Assembly: GCF_004114935.1 (NCBI RefSeq)
Contig: NZ_CP022221.1
Span: 868,001 to 932,000 of the forward strand
Length of the DNA: 64,000 bases
Origin: Bradyrhizobium zhanjiangense
GTDB lineage: Bacteria; Pseudomonadota; Alphaproteobacteria; Rhizobiales; Xanthobacteraceae
Reading direction: 5' to 3'
The notes beneath the pieces were generated by a model, which worked only from the letters and a program-made list of their open reading frames with translations, had not been told where the DNA came from and made no database searches. Positions 1 through 7,719 of this stretch are shown here, in pieces. A program made the position numbers and the translations under genes. Numbering within the stretch: position 1 is the first letter of the stretch; every line of letters begins with the position of its first letter.

Positions 1-59
1 CGCCAGTCCCGAGCGGTAGAATGTCGCGATTAGACATCGCTGCGACCGCGCGTGAGGTG

Positions 60-185
60 CGCTCACTCCCCCGCGTGCGGGGGAGTGTCGGGGAGAGGGT
101 GTCTCCGCATCGGGACAATCACCTAGAGGAGAAAGCCCTCACCCGGCACTATGTGCCGACCTCTCCCGCAAGCGGGAGAGGTGCA
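60..185. repeat. Family A palindromic intergenic repeat
   Basis: Two hairpins bound the element. The one at 65-86 has a perfect 10-bp stem and the one at 160-181 is CCTCTCCCGC-AA-GCGGGAGAGG. Between them lies the usual family text (gggagaggg, then gccctcaccc). The same layout recurs near 3.3, 4.5, 6.5, 16.8, 34.5 and 40.8 kb. The rest of bases 1-241 shows no gene. Confidence 0.85.
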
Positions 186-241
186 TCGCCTCTTTGGCTT
201 GCACAGAACCAACCAAAGCTGACCCTGCTTTCGATACGCGA

Positions 242-1207
242 ATGCAGATGACCATCACGCCGTCGCAACGACTGCCTCACTTCGCCGACGCTAAAAGCTT
301 TCGCGCTTGGCGCGCCGACCCGGCGCAATGGCTGGGAATCGCGCTCGACATCGCGCGCGGCCACGGTCTCGATGTCAGCGCGCTGCACGTGTTCGCGACC
401 GGCACCAATCTCGTCGTGGGGTTCGGCGACAAGCTGATCCTGAAAATCTTCCCGCCGCTGCTGCGTACGCAATTCGTGTCCGAGCGTGGGTCGCTGGCGC
501 AACTGAAAGGCCATCTCGATCTACCGATTCCCGAGATCGTCGCCGAAGGGGAGCGCAACGGCTGGCCTTATCTGATCATCACCCGCCTTGCCGGCATGCT
601 CGGCTCGGAGGTGTGGCCGCAATTGGCGGAAGACCAGAAGGAGCGCGTGCTGCGCCAGATCGGCGAGACCATCGCGGCCGTGCAGCGCGCGCCGCTCGGA
701 GAGCGCGCGCACATCGAGCCGCGCTGGGACGGCTTCATGCGCCAGCAGATGCAGGGCTGCAAGGCGCGGCACGCGCGTCTCGGCCTTGCGCCGAAATTCC
801 TCAAAGGCCTCGATGATCTCCTGCGCGACGCCGCAAAGCTCATTCCGATGGATGCGCCGCCGGTGATCCTGATCGGCGAATACATTCCGGAAAACTTCCT
901 GCTCGCCTGCCGGAACGATCAATGGTCGCTCGCCGGCCTGTTCGATTTCGGCGACGTGCTGGCGGGATGGCGCGACTACGATCTGCTCGGCCCCAGCGCC
1001 TTCATGGCGGCGGGCCGGCCGGGCCGGGTGCACAGCCTGCTCGAAGGCTTCGGCTATGCAAAGCTGGATTTCGAGCTGAAGCGCCGCCTGATGGCCCTGA
1101 TGCTGCTGCACCGCGCCAGCGACCTCAACGGCCACATCTGCATCGAGGGCTGGCAGGACATGGCGGGCGATCTGGTCGAGTTGCAGGAGCTGATCTGGCC
1201 GGGGTGA
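242..1207 (+). CDS. APH/choline-kinase-like phosphotransferase family protein
   Basis: A 321-residue protein with an aminoglycoside phosphotransferase/choline kinase fold. An N-lobe nucleotide-binding segment (VFATGTNLVVGFGDKLILKI) precedes a C-lobe with the metal-binding DFG-like segment GLFDFGDV. The usual Brenner motif HGDxxxxN reads IGEYIPEN here, so the His is Ile and the catalytic Asp is Glu. Activity may therefore be altered, although Glu at this position is known in some sub-families. The ATG at 242 is preferred; another in-frame ATG follows at 248, and the open frame extends upstream to 194 into repeat DNA. The substrate is unknown and resistance should not be assumed. It is probably a separate unit from the ABC operon, with a repeat between them. 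Confidence 0.75.
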   Translation: MQMTITPSQRLPHFADAKSFRAWRADPAQWLGIALDIARGHGLDVSALHVFATGTNLVVGFGDKLILKIFPPLLRTQFVSERGSLAQLKGHLDLPIPEIVAEGERNGWPYLIITRLAGMLGSEVWPQLAEDQKERVLRQIGETIAAVQRAPLGERAHIEPRWDGFMRQQMQGCKARHARLGLAPKFLKGLDDLLRDAAKLIPMDAPPVILIGEYIPENFLLACRNDQWSLAGLFDFGDVLAGWRDYDLLGPSAFMAAGRPGRVHSLLEGFGYAKLDFELKRRLMALMLLHRASDLNGHICIEGWQDMAGDLVELQELIWPG

Positions 1208-1229
1208 TCGCCGGTCGTCCACCACTGGT

Positions 1230-1363
1230 GTCGTCCTGGACAAGCGCAGCGCCGATCCAGGACCCATTACCCCAGGGAGAAGTTTGACGAAGACTCGTTG
1301 TTACCAGCTTCGCGCTGCAACTCCTCCCTGGGGTAATGGGTCCTGGCTTTCGCCAGGACGACA
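1230..1363. repeat. Family B palindromic intergenic repeat
   Basis: The ends are inverted (gtcgtcctgg ... ccaggacgac) with inner arms gatccaggacccatta and taatgggtcctgg. A near-identical copy lies at 30946-31090. The remainder of the 391-base gap 1208-1598 holds only the presumed promoter region of the ABC operon. Confidence 0.8.
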
Positions 1364-1435
1364 GCGGAGAGGGAGGCGTGCCCGCCAAATGAGCCGCTAT
1401 ATCGAATAGCCTACATAATAAGCAAATGCCACGCT

Positions 1436-1445
1436 TTGTATGCAA
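1436..1445. promoter_or_regulatory. Candidate GntR/FCD-type operator
   Basis: TTGTATGCAA is an imperfect 5+5 dyad, one mismatch from TTGTATACAA, which is typical of FCD-subfamily GntR operators. It lies about 155 bases upstream of the first gene of an operon that ends in such a regulator. This is inference from a short motif only. Confidence 0.3.
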
Positions 1446-1598
1446 TGACAATGATTTGGGCTGTCGTCCTTCAGGCCGCAAATCGGACCTTTCGCCCGCG
1501 ATTTCAGCGGATTAGCGCGCTGGGCGACGCTCCACTAACCCTTGGCACGAACCTTGCGAATCCGGTTCCAACCAAAAACTTTGTGTTGGAGCGATTTC

Positions 1599-3221
1599 AT
1601 GAAGCGCCGCGATTTCCTTAAGTCCGTTTCCGGATTGGCCGCTGGCGCGGCGCTTCCGGCCGTGCCGTCCGTGATCTCCTCCGCTTATGCCGATGCCCGC
1701 TCGGAGACACTGCTGATCGTCTCGGAAGGCGGCCCCAATAATCTCGACATCCACGGCGTCGGCACCAACGTGCCCGGCTATGAGGTGTCCTGGAATTGCT
1801 ACGACCGCCTGATCAGCCACGAGATGAAGAGCGGCCCCGGCGGCGTGCCCTATTACGACCGCGACAAGTTCAAGGGCGAGCTCGCCGAGGACTTCAGGAT
1901 CGACGACATGTCGGTCACCTTCAAGCTGCGCAAGAACGCCAAATTCCACGATGGCACGCCGGTCACTGCGAAGGACGTGAAATGGTCGCTCGACCGCGCC
2001 GTCAGCGTCGGCGGCTTCCCGACCTTCCAGATGAGTGCGGGCTCACTGACCAAGCCCGAGCAGTTCGTCGTGATCGACGATTACACCGTGCGCGTCGATT
2101 TCCTGAAGAAGGACAGGCTGACGATTCCCGATCTCGCGGTCATCGTGCCCTGCATCGTCAATTCCGAACTGGTGAAGAAGAACGCCAGCGAGAAGGACCC
2201 CTGGGGTCTCGAATTCACCAAGCAGCAGACCGCCGGCTCCGGTGCCTACAAGGTGACGAAGTGGACCGCCGGCACCGAAGTGGTGATGGAGCGCAACGAG
2301 GATTGGGTCGGCGGTCCCCTGCCCAAGATCAAGCGCGTGATCTGGCGCATGGTGCCGCAGGCCGGCAACCGCCGCGCGCTCTTGGAACGCGGCGATGCCG
2401 ACATCTCCTATGAGCTGCCGTTCAGGGATTTCCAGGAGATGAAGGCGAATGGCAAGCTCAACGTGGTGTCGCTGCCGTTCTCCAACGGCATCCAGTATAT
2501 CGGCATGAACGTGACCAAGCCGCCGTTCGACAATCCGAAGGTGCGGCAGGCCATCGCCTACGCGATGCCGTACCAAAAGATCATGGACGCCGTGCTGTTC
2601 GGCCTCGGCAATCCCATGTTCGGCGCTGCCAAAGACAAGCCGACCGAAGTCGCCTGGCCGCAGCCGCACAAATACAACACCGACATGGACAAGGCGAAGG
2701 CGCTGCTCACTGAAGCCGGCTATGCCAACGGCTTCGAGACCACGATCTCGTTCGACCTCAACTTTGCCGGCGTCAACGAGCCGCTCTGTGTGCTGGTGCA
2801 GGAGAGCCTCGCGCAGCTCGGCATCAAGACCACCATCAACAAGGTACCCGGCGCCAACTGGCGCACCGAGCTCAACAAGAAGGAGATGCCGCTCTTCACC
2901 AACGTGTTCTCGGGCTGGCTCGATTACCCCGAGTACTTCTTCTACTGGTGCTATCACGGCAACAATTCCGTCTTCAACACCATGAGCTACAAGTCGGCGG
3001 AGATGGACAAGCTCATCGACGGCGCGCGCAATGCTGCGGCTGTTGGCGACAAAGCAGCTTACGATGCCGACGTGAAGGGCTTCGTCGATCTCGCCTACGC
3101 CGATATCCCGCGCATCCCGCTGTACCAGCCCTTCGTCAACGTCGCGATGCAGAAGAACATCAGCGGCTACCAATACTGGTTCCACCGCCGCCTGGATTAT
3201 CGCGCGATGGCGAAGGGGTGA
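1599..3221 (+). CDS. ABC transporter substrate-binding protein, family 5 (peptide/opine/ureide type)
   Basis: A 540-residue periplasmic binding protein of the DppA/OppA class (SBP_bac_5). The start is ATG 1599, with GGAG eight bases upstream. The N-terminus MKRRDFLKSVSG followed by an Ala-rich hydrophobic stretch ending SSAYA is a twin-arginine signal peptide. Family landmarks include LRKNAKFHDGTPVTAKDVKW (about residues 109-128) and the region around VRQAIAYAM. It is the first gene of the importer operon, followed by two permeases and a double ATPase, then AtzG/E/H-like enzymes. The solute is therefore more likely a ureide or small amide than a peptide. That substrate is inferred from neighbours; the family and export route are read directly. 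Confidence 0.9.
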   Translation: MKRRDFLKSVSGLAAGAALPAVPSVISSAYADARSETLLIVSEGGPNNLDIHGVGTNVPGYEVSWNCYDRLISHEMKSGPGGVPYYDRDKFKGELAEDFRIDDMSVTFKLRKNAKFHDGTPVTAKDVKWSLDRAVSVGGFPTFQMSAGSLTKPEQFVVIDDYTVRVDFLKKDRLTIPDLAVIVPCIVNSELVKKNASEKDPWGLEFTKQQTAGSGAYKVTKWTAGTEVVMERNEDWVGGPLPKIKRVIWRMVPQAGNRRALLERGDADISYELPFRDFQEMKANGKLNVVSLPFSNGIQYIGMNVTKPPFDNPKVRQAIAYAMPYQKIMDAVLFGLGNPMFGAAKDKPTEVAWPQPHKYNTDMDKAKALLTEAGYANGFETTISFDLNFAGVNEPLCVLVQESLAQLGIKTTINKVPGANWRTELNKKEMPLFTNVFSGWLDYPEYFFYWCYHGNNSVFNTMSYKSAEMDKLIDGARNAAAVGDKAAYDADVKGFVDLAYADIPRIPLYQPFVNVAMQKNISGYQYWFHRRLDYRAMAKG

Positions 3222-3264
3222 GAGGGCATGCTGGTCGTCAGCGACGCATCGGCATCGGCACTGG

Positions 3265-3414
3265 GCTCCCTCTCCCGCTTGCGGGAGAGGGTTGGGGAGA
3301 GGGTGTCTCCGCTTTGGGATTGGCAGGGATTGCGGAGGGTGTCCCCGCGCGGCCAGAGCCCTCACCCGCCGCGCTCTGCGAGCGCGTCGGCCTCTCCCGC
3401 AAGCGGGAGAGGCG
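3265..3414. repeat. Family A repeat inside the ABC operon
   Basis: Hairpins ccctctcccgcttgcgggagaggg (3268-3291, in two arms) and cctctcccgc-aa-gcgggagagg (3391-3412) bracket the element. It fills the gap between the substrate-binding protein and the first permease, whose start lies 23 bases after the second hairpin. Confidence 0.85.
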
Positions 3415-3436
3415 AAGCAAGCCCGCGGAGCACCCC

Positions 3437-4450
3437 ATGCTGACCATGATCGGCAAGCGCCTGATGTTCGCGATTCCCTCGATGATCGGCGTCGTCATCG
3501 TCACCTTCCTGCTGACGCGCGCGCTGCCCGGGGACCCCGCGGCCTACTTCGCCGGTCCCGCCGCAACCAAGGAAGCCGTCGAGCAGATCCGGAAAAAACT
3601 TGGCCTCGACCGGCCGCTGATCGAGCAGTTCTTCCGCTATACCAACGACCTCGCCCATGGCGATTTCGGCAACTCGCTCACCACGGGCCAGCCGGTCGCA
3701 ACCGAGATCCGCAACCGCCTGCCGGCCTCCGCCGAGCTGACGCTGCTCGGCCTCATCGTCTCGATCGTGATCGCTATCCCGCTCGGCGTGCTGGCGGCGA
3801 CGCGGCCGGGCTCATGGGTCGACCATCTCTGCCGGGTCACGACCACGGCCGGCGTGTCGCTGCCGGTGTTCTTCACCGGCCTCGTGCTGGTCTATGTCTT
3901 CTATTTCCGGCTCGGCTGGTCGCCGGCGCCGCTCGGCCGCCTTGACGTGTTCTACAGCGCGCCGCCAACGGTGACGGGCTTCTATCTCATCGACACTTTG
4001 CTGGCCCGCGATGTCGAGGCGTTCCGTTCGGCGCTGAGCCAGCTCATCCTGCCGGCGACGACGCTCGCGATCTTCTCGCTGGCGCCGATCGCGCGCATGA
4101 CGCGCGCCTCGATGCTGGCGGTGCTCGCCTCGGAGTTCGTCCGCACCGCGCGCGCCAGCGGCCTGTCGCCGTCGACGGTCATCGTCACCTACGCCTTCCG
4201 CAACGCCATGCTGCCCGTCATCACCACGCTCAGCATGGTGTTCTCGTTCCTCTTGGGCGCCAACGTGCTGGTCGAAAAAGTGTTCGCATGGCCCGGCATC
4301 GGCTCCTATGCGGTGGAAGCGCTGATCTCGTCCGACTTCGCGCCGGTGCAGGGCTTCGTGCTGACCATGGCTGTCATGTACGTGCTGCTCAATCTCGTGA
4401 TCGATATCCTCTATGGCGTGATCGATCCGCGTGTGCGGTTGGAGGGCTGA
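3437..4450 (+). CDS. ABC transporter permease, DppB/OppB type
   Basis: A 337-residue inner-membrane permease with about six transmembrane helices. It has the classic N-terminus (IGKRLMFAIPSMIGVVIVTF), the RALPGDPAA segment, and the EAA-loop region near VRTARASGLS (residues about 235-245) that docks on the ATPase. The frame is open upstream through repeat DNA, so the start was chosen at ATG 3437, where family homology begins; ATG 3446 is an alternative. It pairs with the permease at 4665-5564 to form the translocation channel of the ureide/peptide-type importer. A family A repeat separates it from each neighbour, which may uncouple or stabilise segments of the message. Confidence 0.9.
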   Translation: MLTMIGKRLMFAIPSMIGVVIVTFLLTRALPGDPAAYFAGPAATKEAVEQIRKKLGLDRPLIEQFFRYTNDLAHGDFGNSLTTGQPVATEIRNRLPASAELTLLGLIVSIVIAIPLGVLAATRPGSWVDHLCRVTTTAGVSLPVFFTGLVLVYVFYFRLGWSPAPLGRLDVFYSAPPTVTGFYLIDTLLARDVEAFRSALSQLILPATTLAIFSLAPIARMTRASMLAVLASEFVRTARASGLSPSTVIVTYAFRNAMLPVITTLSMVFSFLLGANVLVEKVFAWPGIGSYAVEALISSDFAPVQGFVLTMAVMYVLLNLVIDILYGVIDPRVRLEG

Positions 4451-4493
4451 ACCATGATGAGGTTTCGTCCTATGCAAACTCCGACGAAGGTCC

Positions 4494-4616
4494 GCCCCCT
4501 CTCCCGCTTGCGGGGGAGGGTTGGGGGGGGGGTATCTCCGCGGGCGAGAGCCCCGATGTGGAGAGAGCCCCCACCCGGCGCGTTGCGCCGACCTCCCCCG
4601 CAAGCGGGAGAGGTAA
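4494..4616. repeat. Family A repeat inside the ABC operon
   Basis: The hairpins are at about 4496-4520 (ccccctctcccgc...gcgggggaggg) and 4591-4614 (acctcccccgc-aa-gcgggagaggt). The element sits between the two permease genes. It is the second of three copies in this transcription unit. Confidence 0.85.
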
Positions 4617-4664
4617 GGCGCCCCGCGGCTTGCTGGTTTGGTCAAACAACACCCGGGTGATCTC

Positions 4665-5564
4665 ATGAGCTCCGTTGCGCCTGCTGTTGAACCGGTCGGT
4701 CCCGCGCGTACCTCGGGGCTATCGGCAATCCTCGAACAGACGCGCTATGTCCTCAGCGAAAACAAGGTCACGGGCTTTGCCTTTGCGCTGCTGATCCTGA
4801 TCCTGGCCGCCGCGATCTTCGGTCCCTATGTGGTGCCCTACGATCCACTGGCCTCCGACACCGCGGCGACGTTGCAGCCGCCGTCGGCGGCGCACTGGTT
4901 CGGCACCGATCAGTTGGGACGCGACATTTTCAGCCGGGTCATCGTCGCGACCCGGCTCGACACCTTCATCGCGATCGCCTCCGTCGCGCTGGTGTTTTTG
5001 ATGGGCGGCCTCGCCGGCATCGCGGCCGGCTATTTCGGCGGCTGGACCGACCGCATCGTCGGTCGCATCGCCGACACCATCATGGCGTTCCCGCTGTTCG
5101 TGCTGGCGATGGGCATCGTCGCCGCGCTCGGCAACACCGTGCAGAACATCATCCTGGCCACGGCCATCGTGAACTTCCCGCTCTATGCCCGCGTCGCGCG
5201 CGCCGAGGCCAATGTCCGCCGCAACGCCGGCTTCGTGCAGGCCGCGCGGCTATCAGGCAACGGCGAATCCCGCATCCTCTTGGTGCATATCCTCCCCAAC
5301 ATCATGCCGATCATGATCGTGCAGATGTCGCTGACCATGGGCTACGCCATCCTCAATGCTGCGGGCCTCTCCTTCATCGGTCTCGGCGTCCGCCCGCCCA
5401 CGGCCGAATGGGGCATCATGGTCGCGGAAGGCGCGGGCTTCATGGTCTCAGGCGAATGGTGGATCGCGCTATTCCCCGGCCTCGCGCTGATGATCGCCGT
5501 GTTCTGCTTCAACCTCCTCGGCGACGGCCTGCGCGACATCGTCGATCCCCAGCGGAGGACGTGA
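4665..5564 (+). CDS. ABC transporter permease, DppC/OppC type
   Basis: A 299-residue inner-membrane permease. It shows the N-terminal OppC_N helix (TGFAFALLILILAAAIFG), the signature HWFGTDQLGRDIFSRVI (about residues 81-97), and the EAA-type loop around VQAARLSGNGESRILLVHIL. The C-terminal motif GLSFIGLGVRPPTAEWG is characteristic of the family. ATG 4665 is preferred; the frame opens earlier at 4638 in repeat-derived sequence. It works with the permease at 3437-4450 and is followed by the double ATPase. Identity is certain at family level; the transported compound is inferred from the downstream amidase genes. Confidence 0.9.
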   Translation: MSSVAPAVEPVGPARTSGLSAILEQTRYVLSENKVTGFAFALLILILAAAIFGPYVVPYDPLASDTAATLQPPSAAHWFGTDQLGRDIFSRVIVATRLDTFIAIASVALVFLMGGLAGIAAGYFGGWTDRIVGRIADTIMAFPLFVLAMGIVAALGNTVQNIILATAIVNFPLYARVARAEANVRRNAGFVQAARLSGNGESRILLVHILPNIMPIMIVQMSLTMGYAILNAAGLSFIGLGVRPPTAEWGIMVAEGAGFMVSGEWWIALFPGLALMIAVFCFNLLGDGLRDIVDPQRRT

Positions 5565-5625
5565 TGGCTAGCGTAGGTCCAAATTTGCCGCAGAAATTCC
5601 CCAATGAAATCAATCCCGTTCTACT

Positions 5626-7506
5626 GTGCATGGGGTTGTTTTTGCCATTTTTGTTTGGGAGGCACCCCTGACCGCCCAGCCCCTGCTCGACATCCAGGAC
5701 CTCACCGTCGAATTCACGACCCGCCGCGGCATCGTGAAGGCGGTGCAGCACGTCGACATCACCGTCGCCAAGGGCGAGACGCTGGCGATCGTCGGCGAGT
5801 CCGGCTCCGGCAAATCGGTGACTTCCTATGCGGTGATGCGCATCCTCGATCGCGCGGGACGGATCGCCGAGGGCTCGGTGATGTTCTCGGGCATCGACGT
5901 CAAAGCCGCGACCGAGGACCAGATGCGCGATCTGCGCGGCCGCGAAGTCTCGATGATCTTCCAGAACCCGCGCGCAGCGCTCAATCCCATCCGCAAGGTC
6001 GGCGACCAGATCGAGGACGTCTTGCGCACCCATGTGCAGCAGGCCCAGGTCGCCGATCACGGCGAGAAGGCGATCGAGGCGCTGGAGCAGGTCAAGATCG
6101 CCCGCCCGCGCGAGCGCTACCACGCCTATCCGTTCGAGCTATCAGGCGGCATGTGCCAGCGCGTCGTCATCGCGCTGGCGCTCGCCTGCAATCCGCAACT
6201 GCTGATCGCGGACGAGCCGACGACCGGCCTGGACGTCACCACGCAGAAGGCGGTGATGGATCTGATCGTCGAGCTGACCAAGCGCCGCGCGATGTCGACC
6301 ATCCTGATCACCCACGACCTCGGCTTGGCCGCCGCCTATTGCGATCGCGTCGTGGTGATGGAGAAGGGAAGGGTGGTCGAGACCGCGAAAGCTGCCGACA
6401 TCTTCGCAAGCCCCCAGCACCCCTACACCAAGAAGCTGATGCGCGCGACGCCGCGGCTCGGCGTGAGCTTGCGGGATCTGTTGCCGGAAGAGGATGGCGC
6501 GGCGGCGGCGTCCTTCGCCTCTCCCCGCGTGCGGGGAGAGGCCGACACGCTCGGCAGCGCAATTGCGCGCCAGAGCGTGGCGGGTGAGGGGGACTCTCCC
6601 AGCACCGTGCTCGCGGATACAGCCCCTCACCCCGACCCTCTCCCCGTGAAGAACGAGGAGAGGGAGAAGAAGCCCCTCCTCCTCGTCGACAGGCTCGTCA
6701 AGGAATACCCCCGCCAGGGCGCGACCGCCCTGCTCGGAAAACTGTTCGGCCGCAAGCCGCCCGTGGAGCCGGACGTGTTCCGCGCCGTCGATGGCATCAG
6801 CTTCTCGATTGGCGTCGGCGAGAGCGTTGGCCTCGTCGGCGAGTCCGGTTGCGGCAAATCGACGACGTCGATGATGGTGATGCGCCTCCTGGACCAAACC
6901 TCGGGCCTGATCCAGTTCGACGGCGAGAACATCGGCGGCATCGCGCCTGCCAGCTTCGCCCGGCTGCCGCAGCGCAGCCGGATCCAGATGGTGTTCCAGG
7001 ACCCGACCGACAGCCTCAACCCGCGCTTCACCGCCGCGCGCGCCATCGCCGATCCCATTCTGCAGCTCGGCGACATCAGGGGCCGCGACGCGCTCCGCGC
7101 CCGCTGCGAGGAGCTGGCCACCATGGTCGGCCTGCCGCACAACCTGCTCGACCGCTTCCCGCATCAATTGTCCGGCGGCCAGAAAGCCCGAATCGGCATC
7201 GCCCGCGCCATCGCGCTGCATCCCAAGCTCGTCATCCTCGACGAGCCGACGGCGGCGCTGGACGTCTCGGTGCAGGCCGTCGTGCTGAACCTGCTTCAGG
7301 ACCTCAAGGCGCGACTAGGTATGAGCTATCTGTTCGTCTCGCATGATTTGAATGTGGTGCGCTTGTTGTGCGATCGTGTCATTGTGATGCGGACGGGTCG
7401 GATCGTCGAAGAGGGCTCTTCCGAGAATGTCTTGAGCGATCCGCAGGACGACTACACCAAAGAGCTGCTGACGGCGATCCCGCATCCGCCGTTGCAGATA
7501 CACTAA
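5626..7506 (+). CDS. Fused ABC transporter ATPase (DppD-DppF type) with repeat-derived linker
   Basis: A protein of about 610-626 residues with two complete nucleotide-binding domains. The first has Walker A GESGSGKS, signature LSGGMCQR and Walker B LLIADEPTTG. The second has GESGCGKS, LSGGQKAR and LVILDEPTAA. It powers the importer encoded upstream. The linker (about residues 295-347) is encoded by an in-frame family A repeat. The start is unclear. The only upstream in-frame standard start is GTG 5626, which lacks a ribosome site, whereas a strong GGGAGG at 5657-5662 stands five bases before CTG 5668. Homology begins just after that CTG (TAQPLLDIQDLTVEF). The 5572-5658 stretch is AT-rich and unlike its surroundings. 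Confidence 0.9.
   Translation: MHGVVFAIFVWEAPLTAQPLLDIQDLTVEFTTRRGIVKAVQHVDITVAKGETLAIVGESGSGKSVTSYAVMRILDRAGRIAEGSVMFSGIDVKAATEDQMRDLRGREVSMIFQNPRAALNPIRKVGDQIEDVLRTHVQQAQVADHGEKAIEALEQVKIARPRERYHAYPFELSGGMCQRVVIALALACNPQLLIADEPTTGLDVTTQKAVMDLIVELTKRRAMSTILITHDLGLAAAYCDRVVVMEKGRVVETAKAADIFASPQHPYTKKLMRATPRLGVSLRDLLPEEDGAAAASFASPRVRGEADTLGSAIARQSVAGEGDSPSTVLADTAPHPDPLPVKNEEREKKPLLLVDRLVKEYPRQGATALLGKLFGRKPPVEPDVFRAVDGISFSIGVGESVGLVGESGCGKSTTSMMVMRLLDQTSGLIQFDGENIGGIAPASFARLPQRSRIQMVFQDPTDSLNPRFTAARAIADPILQLGDIRGRDALRARCEELATMVGLPHNLLDRFPHQLSGGQKARIGIARAIALHPKLVILDEPTAALDVSVQAVVLNLLQDLKARLGMSYLFVSHDLNVVRLLCDRVIVMRTGRIVEEGSSENVLSDPQDDYTKELLTAIPHPPLQIH
6512..6666 (+). repeat. Family A repeat inserted in frame within the ATPase gene
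   Basis: Bases 6517-6542 form a perfect 12-bp stem hairpin (gcctctccccgc-gt-gcggggagaggc). The element closes with ccctcaccccgaccctctcc and gaggagaggg at 6623-6665, the same design as the intergenic copies. It is read through without a stop as about 50 residues between the two nucleotide-binding domains. Confidence 0.85.
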
Positions 7507-7532
7507 GAGTGCACTGATTGTTCGAGAGAGCG

Positions 7533-7712
7533 ATGGCCGAACCGCTGGACGACTATATCGACGCCGTATCGAAAGCGCTGGCACTGCCGGTTGAGGAGGC
7601 CTGGAGGCCGGCGGTGCGCGCCAACCTCGAAGTTTCGCTGCGGCTTGGCCGCCTCGTCGACGAATTCGCGCTGCCGGACGAGACCGAGCCGGCGCCGATT
7701 TTCACGGCCTGA
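7533..7712 (+). CDS. AtzG-like small subunit (DUF4089)
   Basis: A 59-residue protein beginning MAEPLDDYIDAVSKALALPV and matching the DUF4089/AtzG/HpxX type. In characterised systems AtzG binds the amidase AtzE much as GatC binds GatA, and both are needed for a stable 1-carboxybiuret hydrolase. The start is ATG 7533, preceded by GAGAGAG. An upstream TTG at 7518 is less likely. It begins 26 bases after the transporter ATPase and ends seven bases before the amidase, so it is almost certainly co-transcribed and co-translated with it. It is easily missed because of its size. Confidence 0.85.
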   Translation: MAEPLDDYIDAVSKALALPVEEAWRPAVRANLEVSLRLGRLVDEFALPDETEPAPIFTA

Positions 7713-7719
7713 CGTCGCC

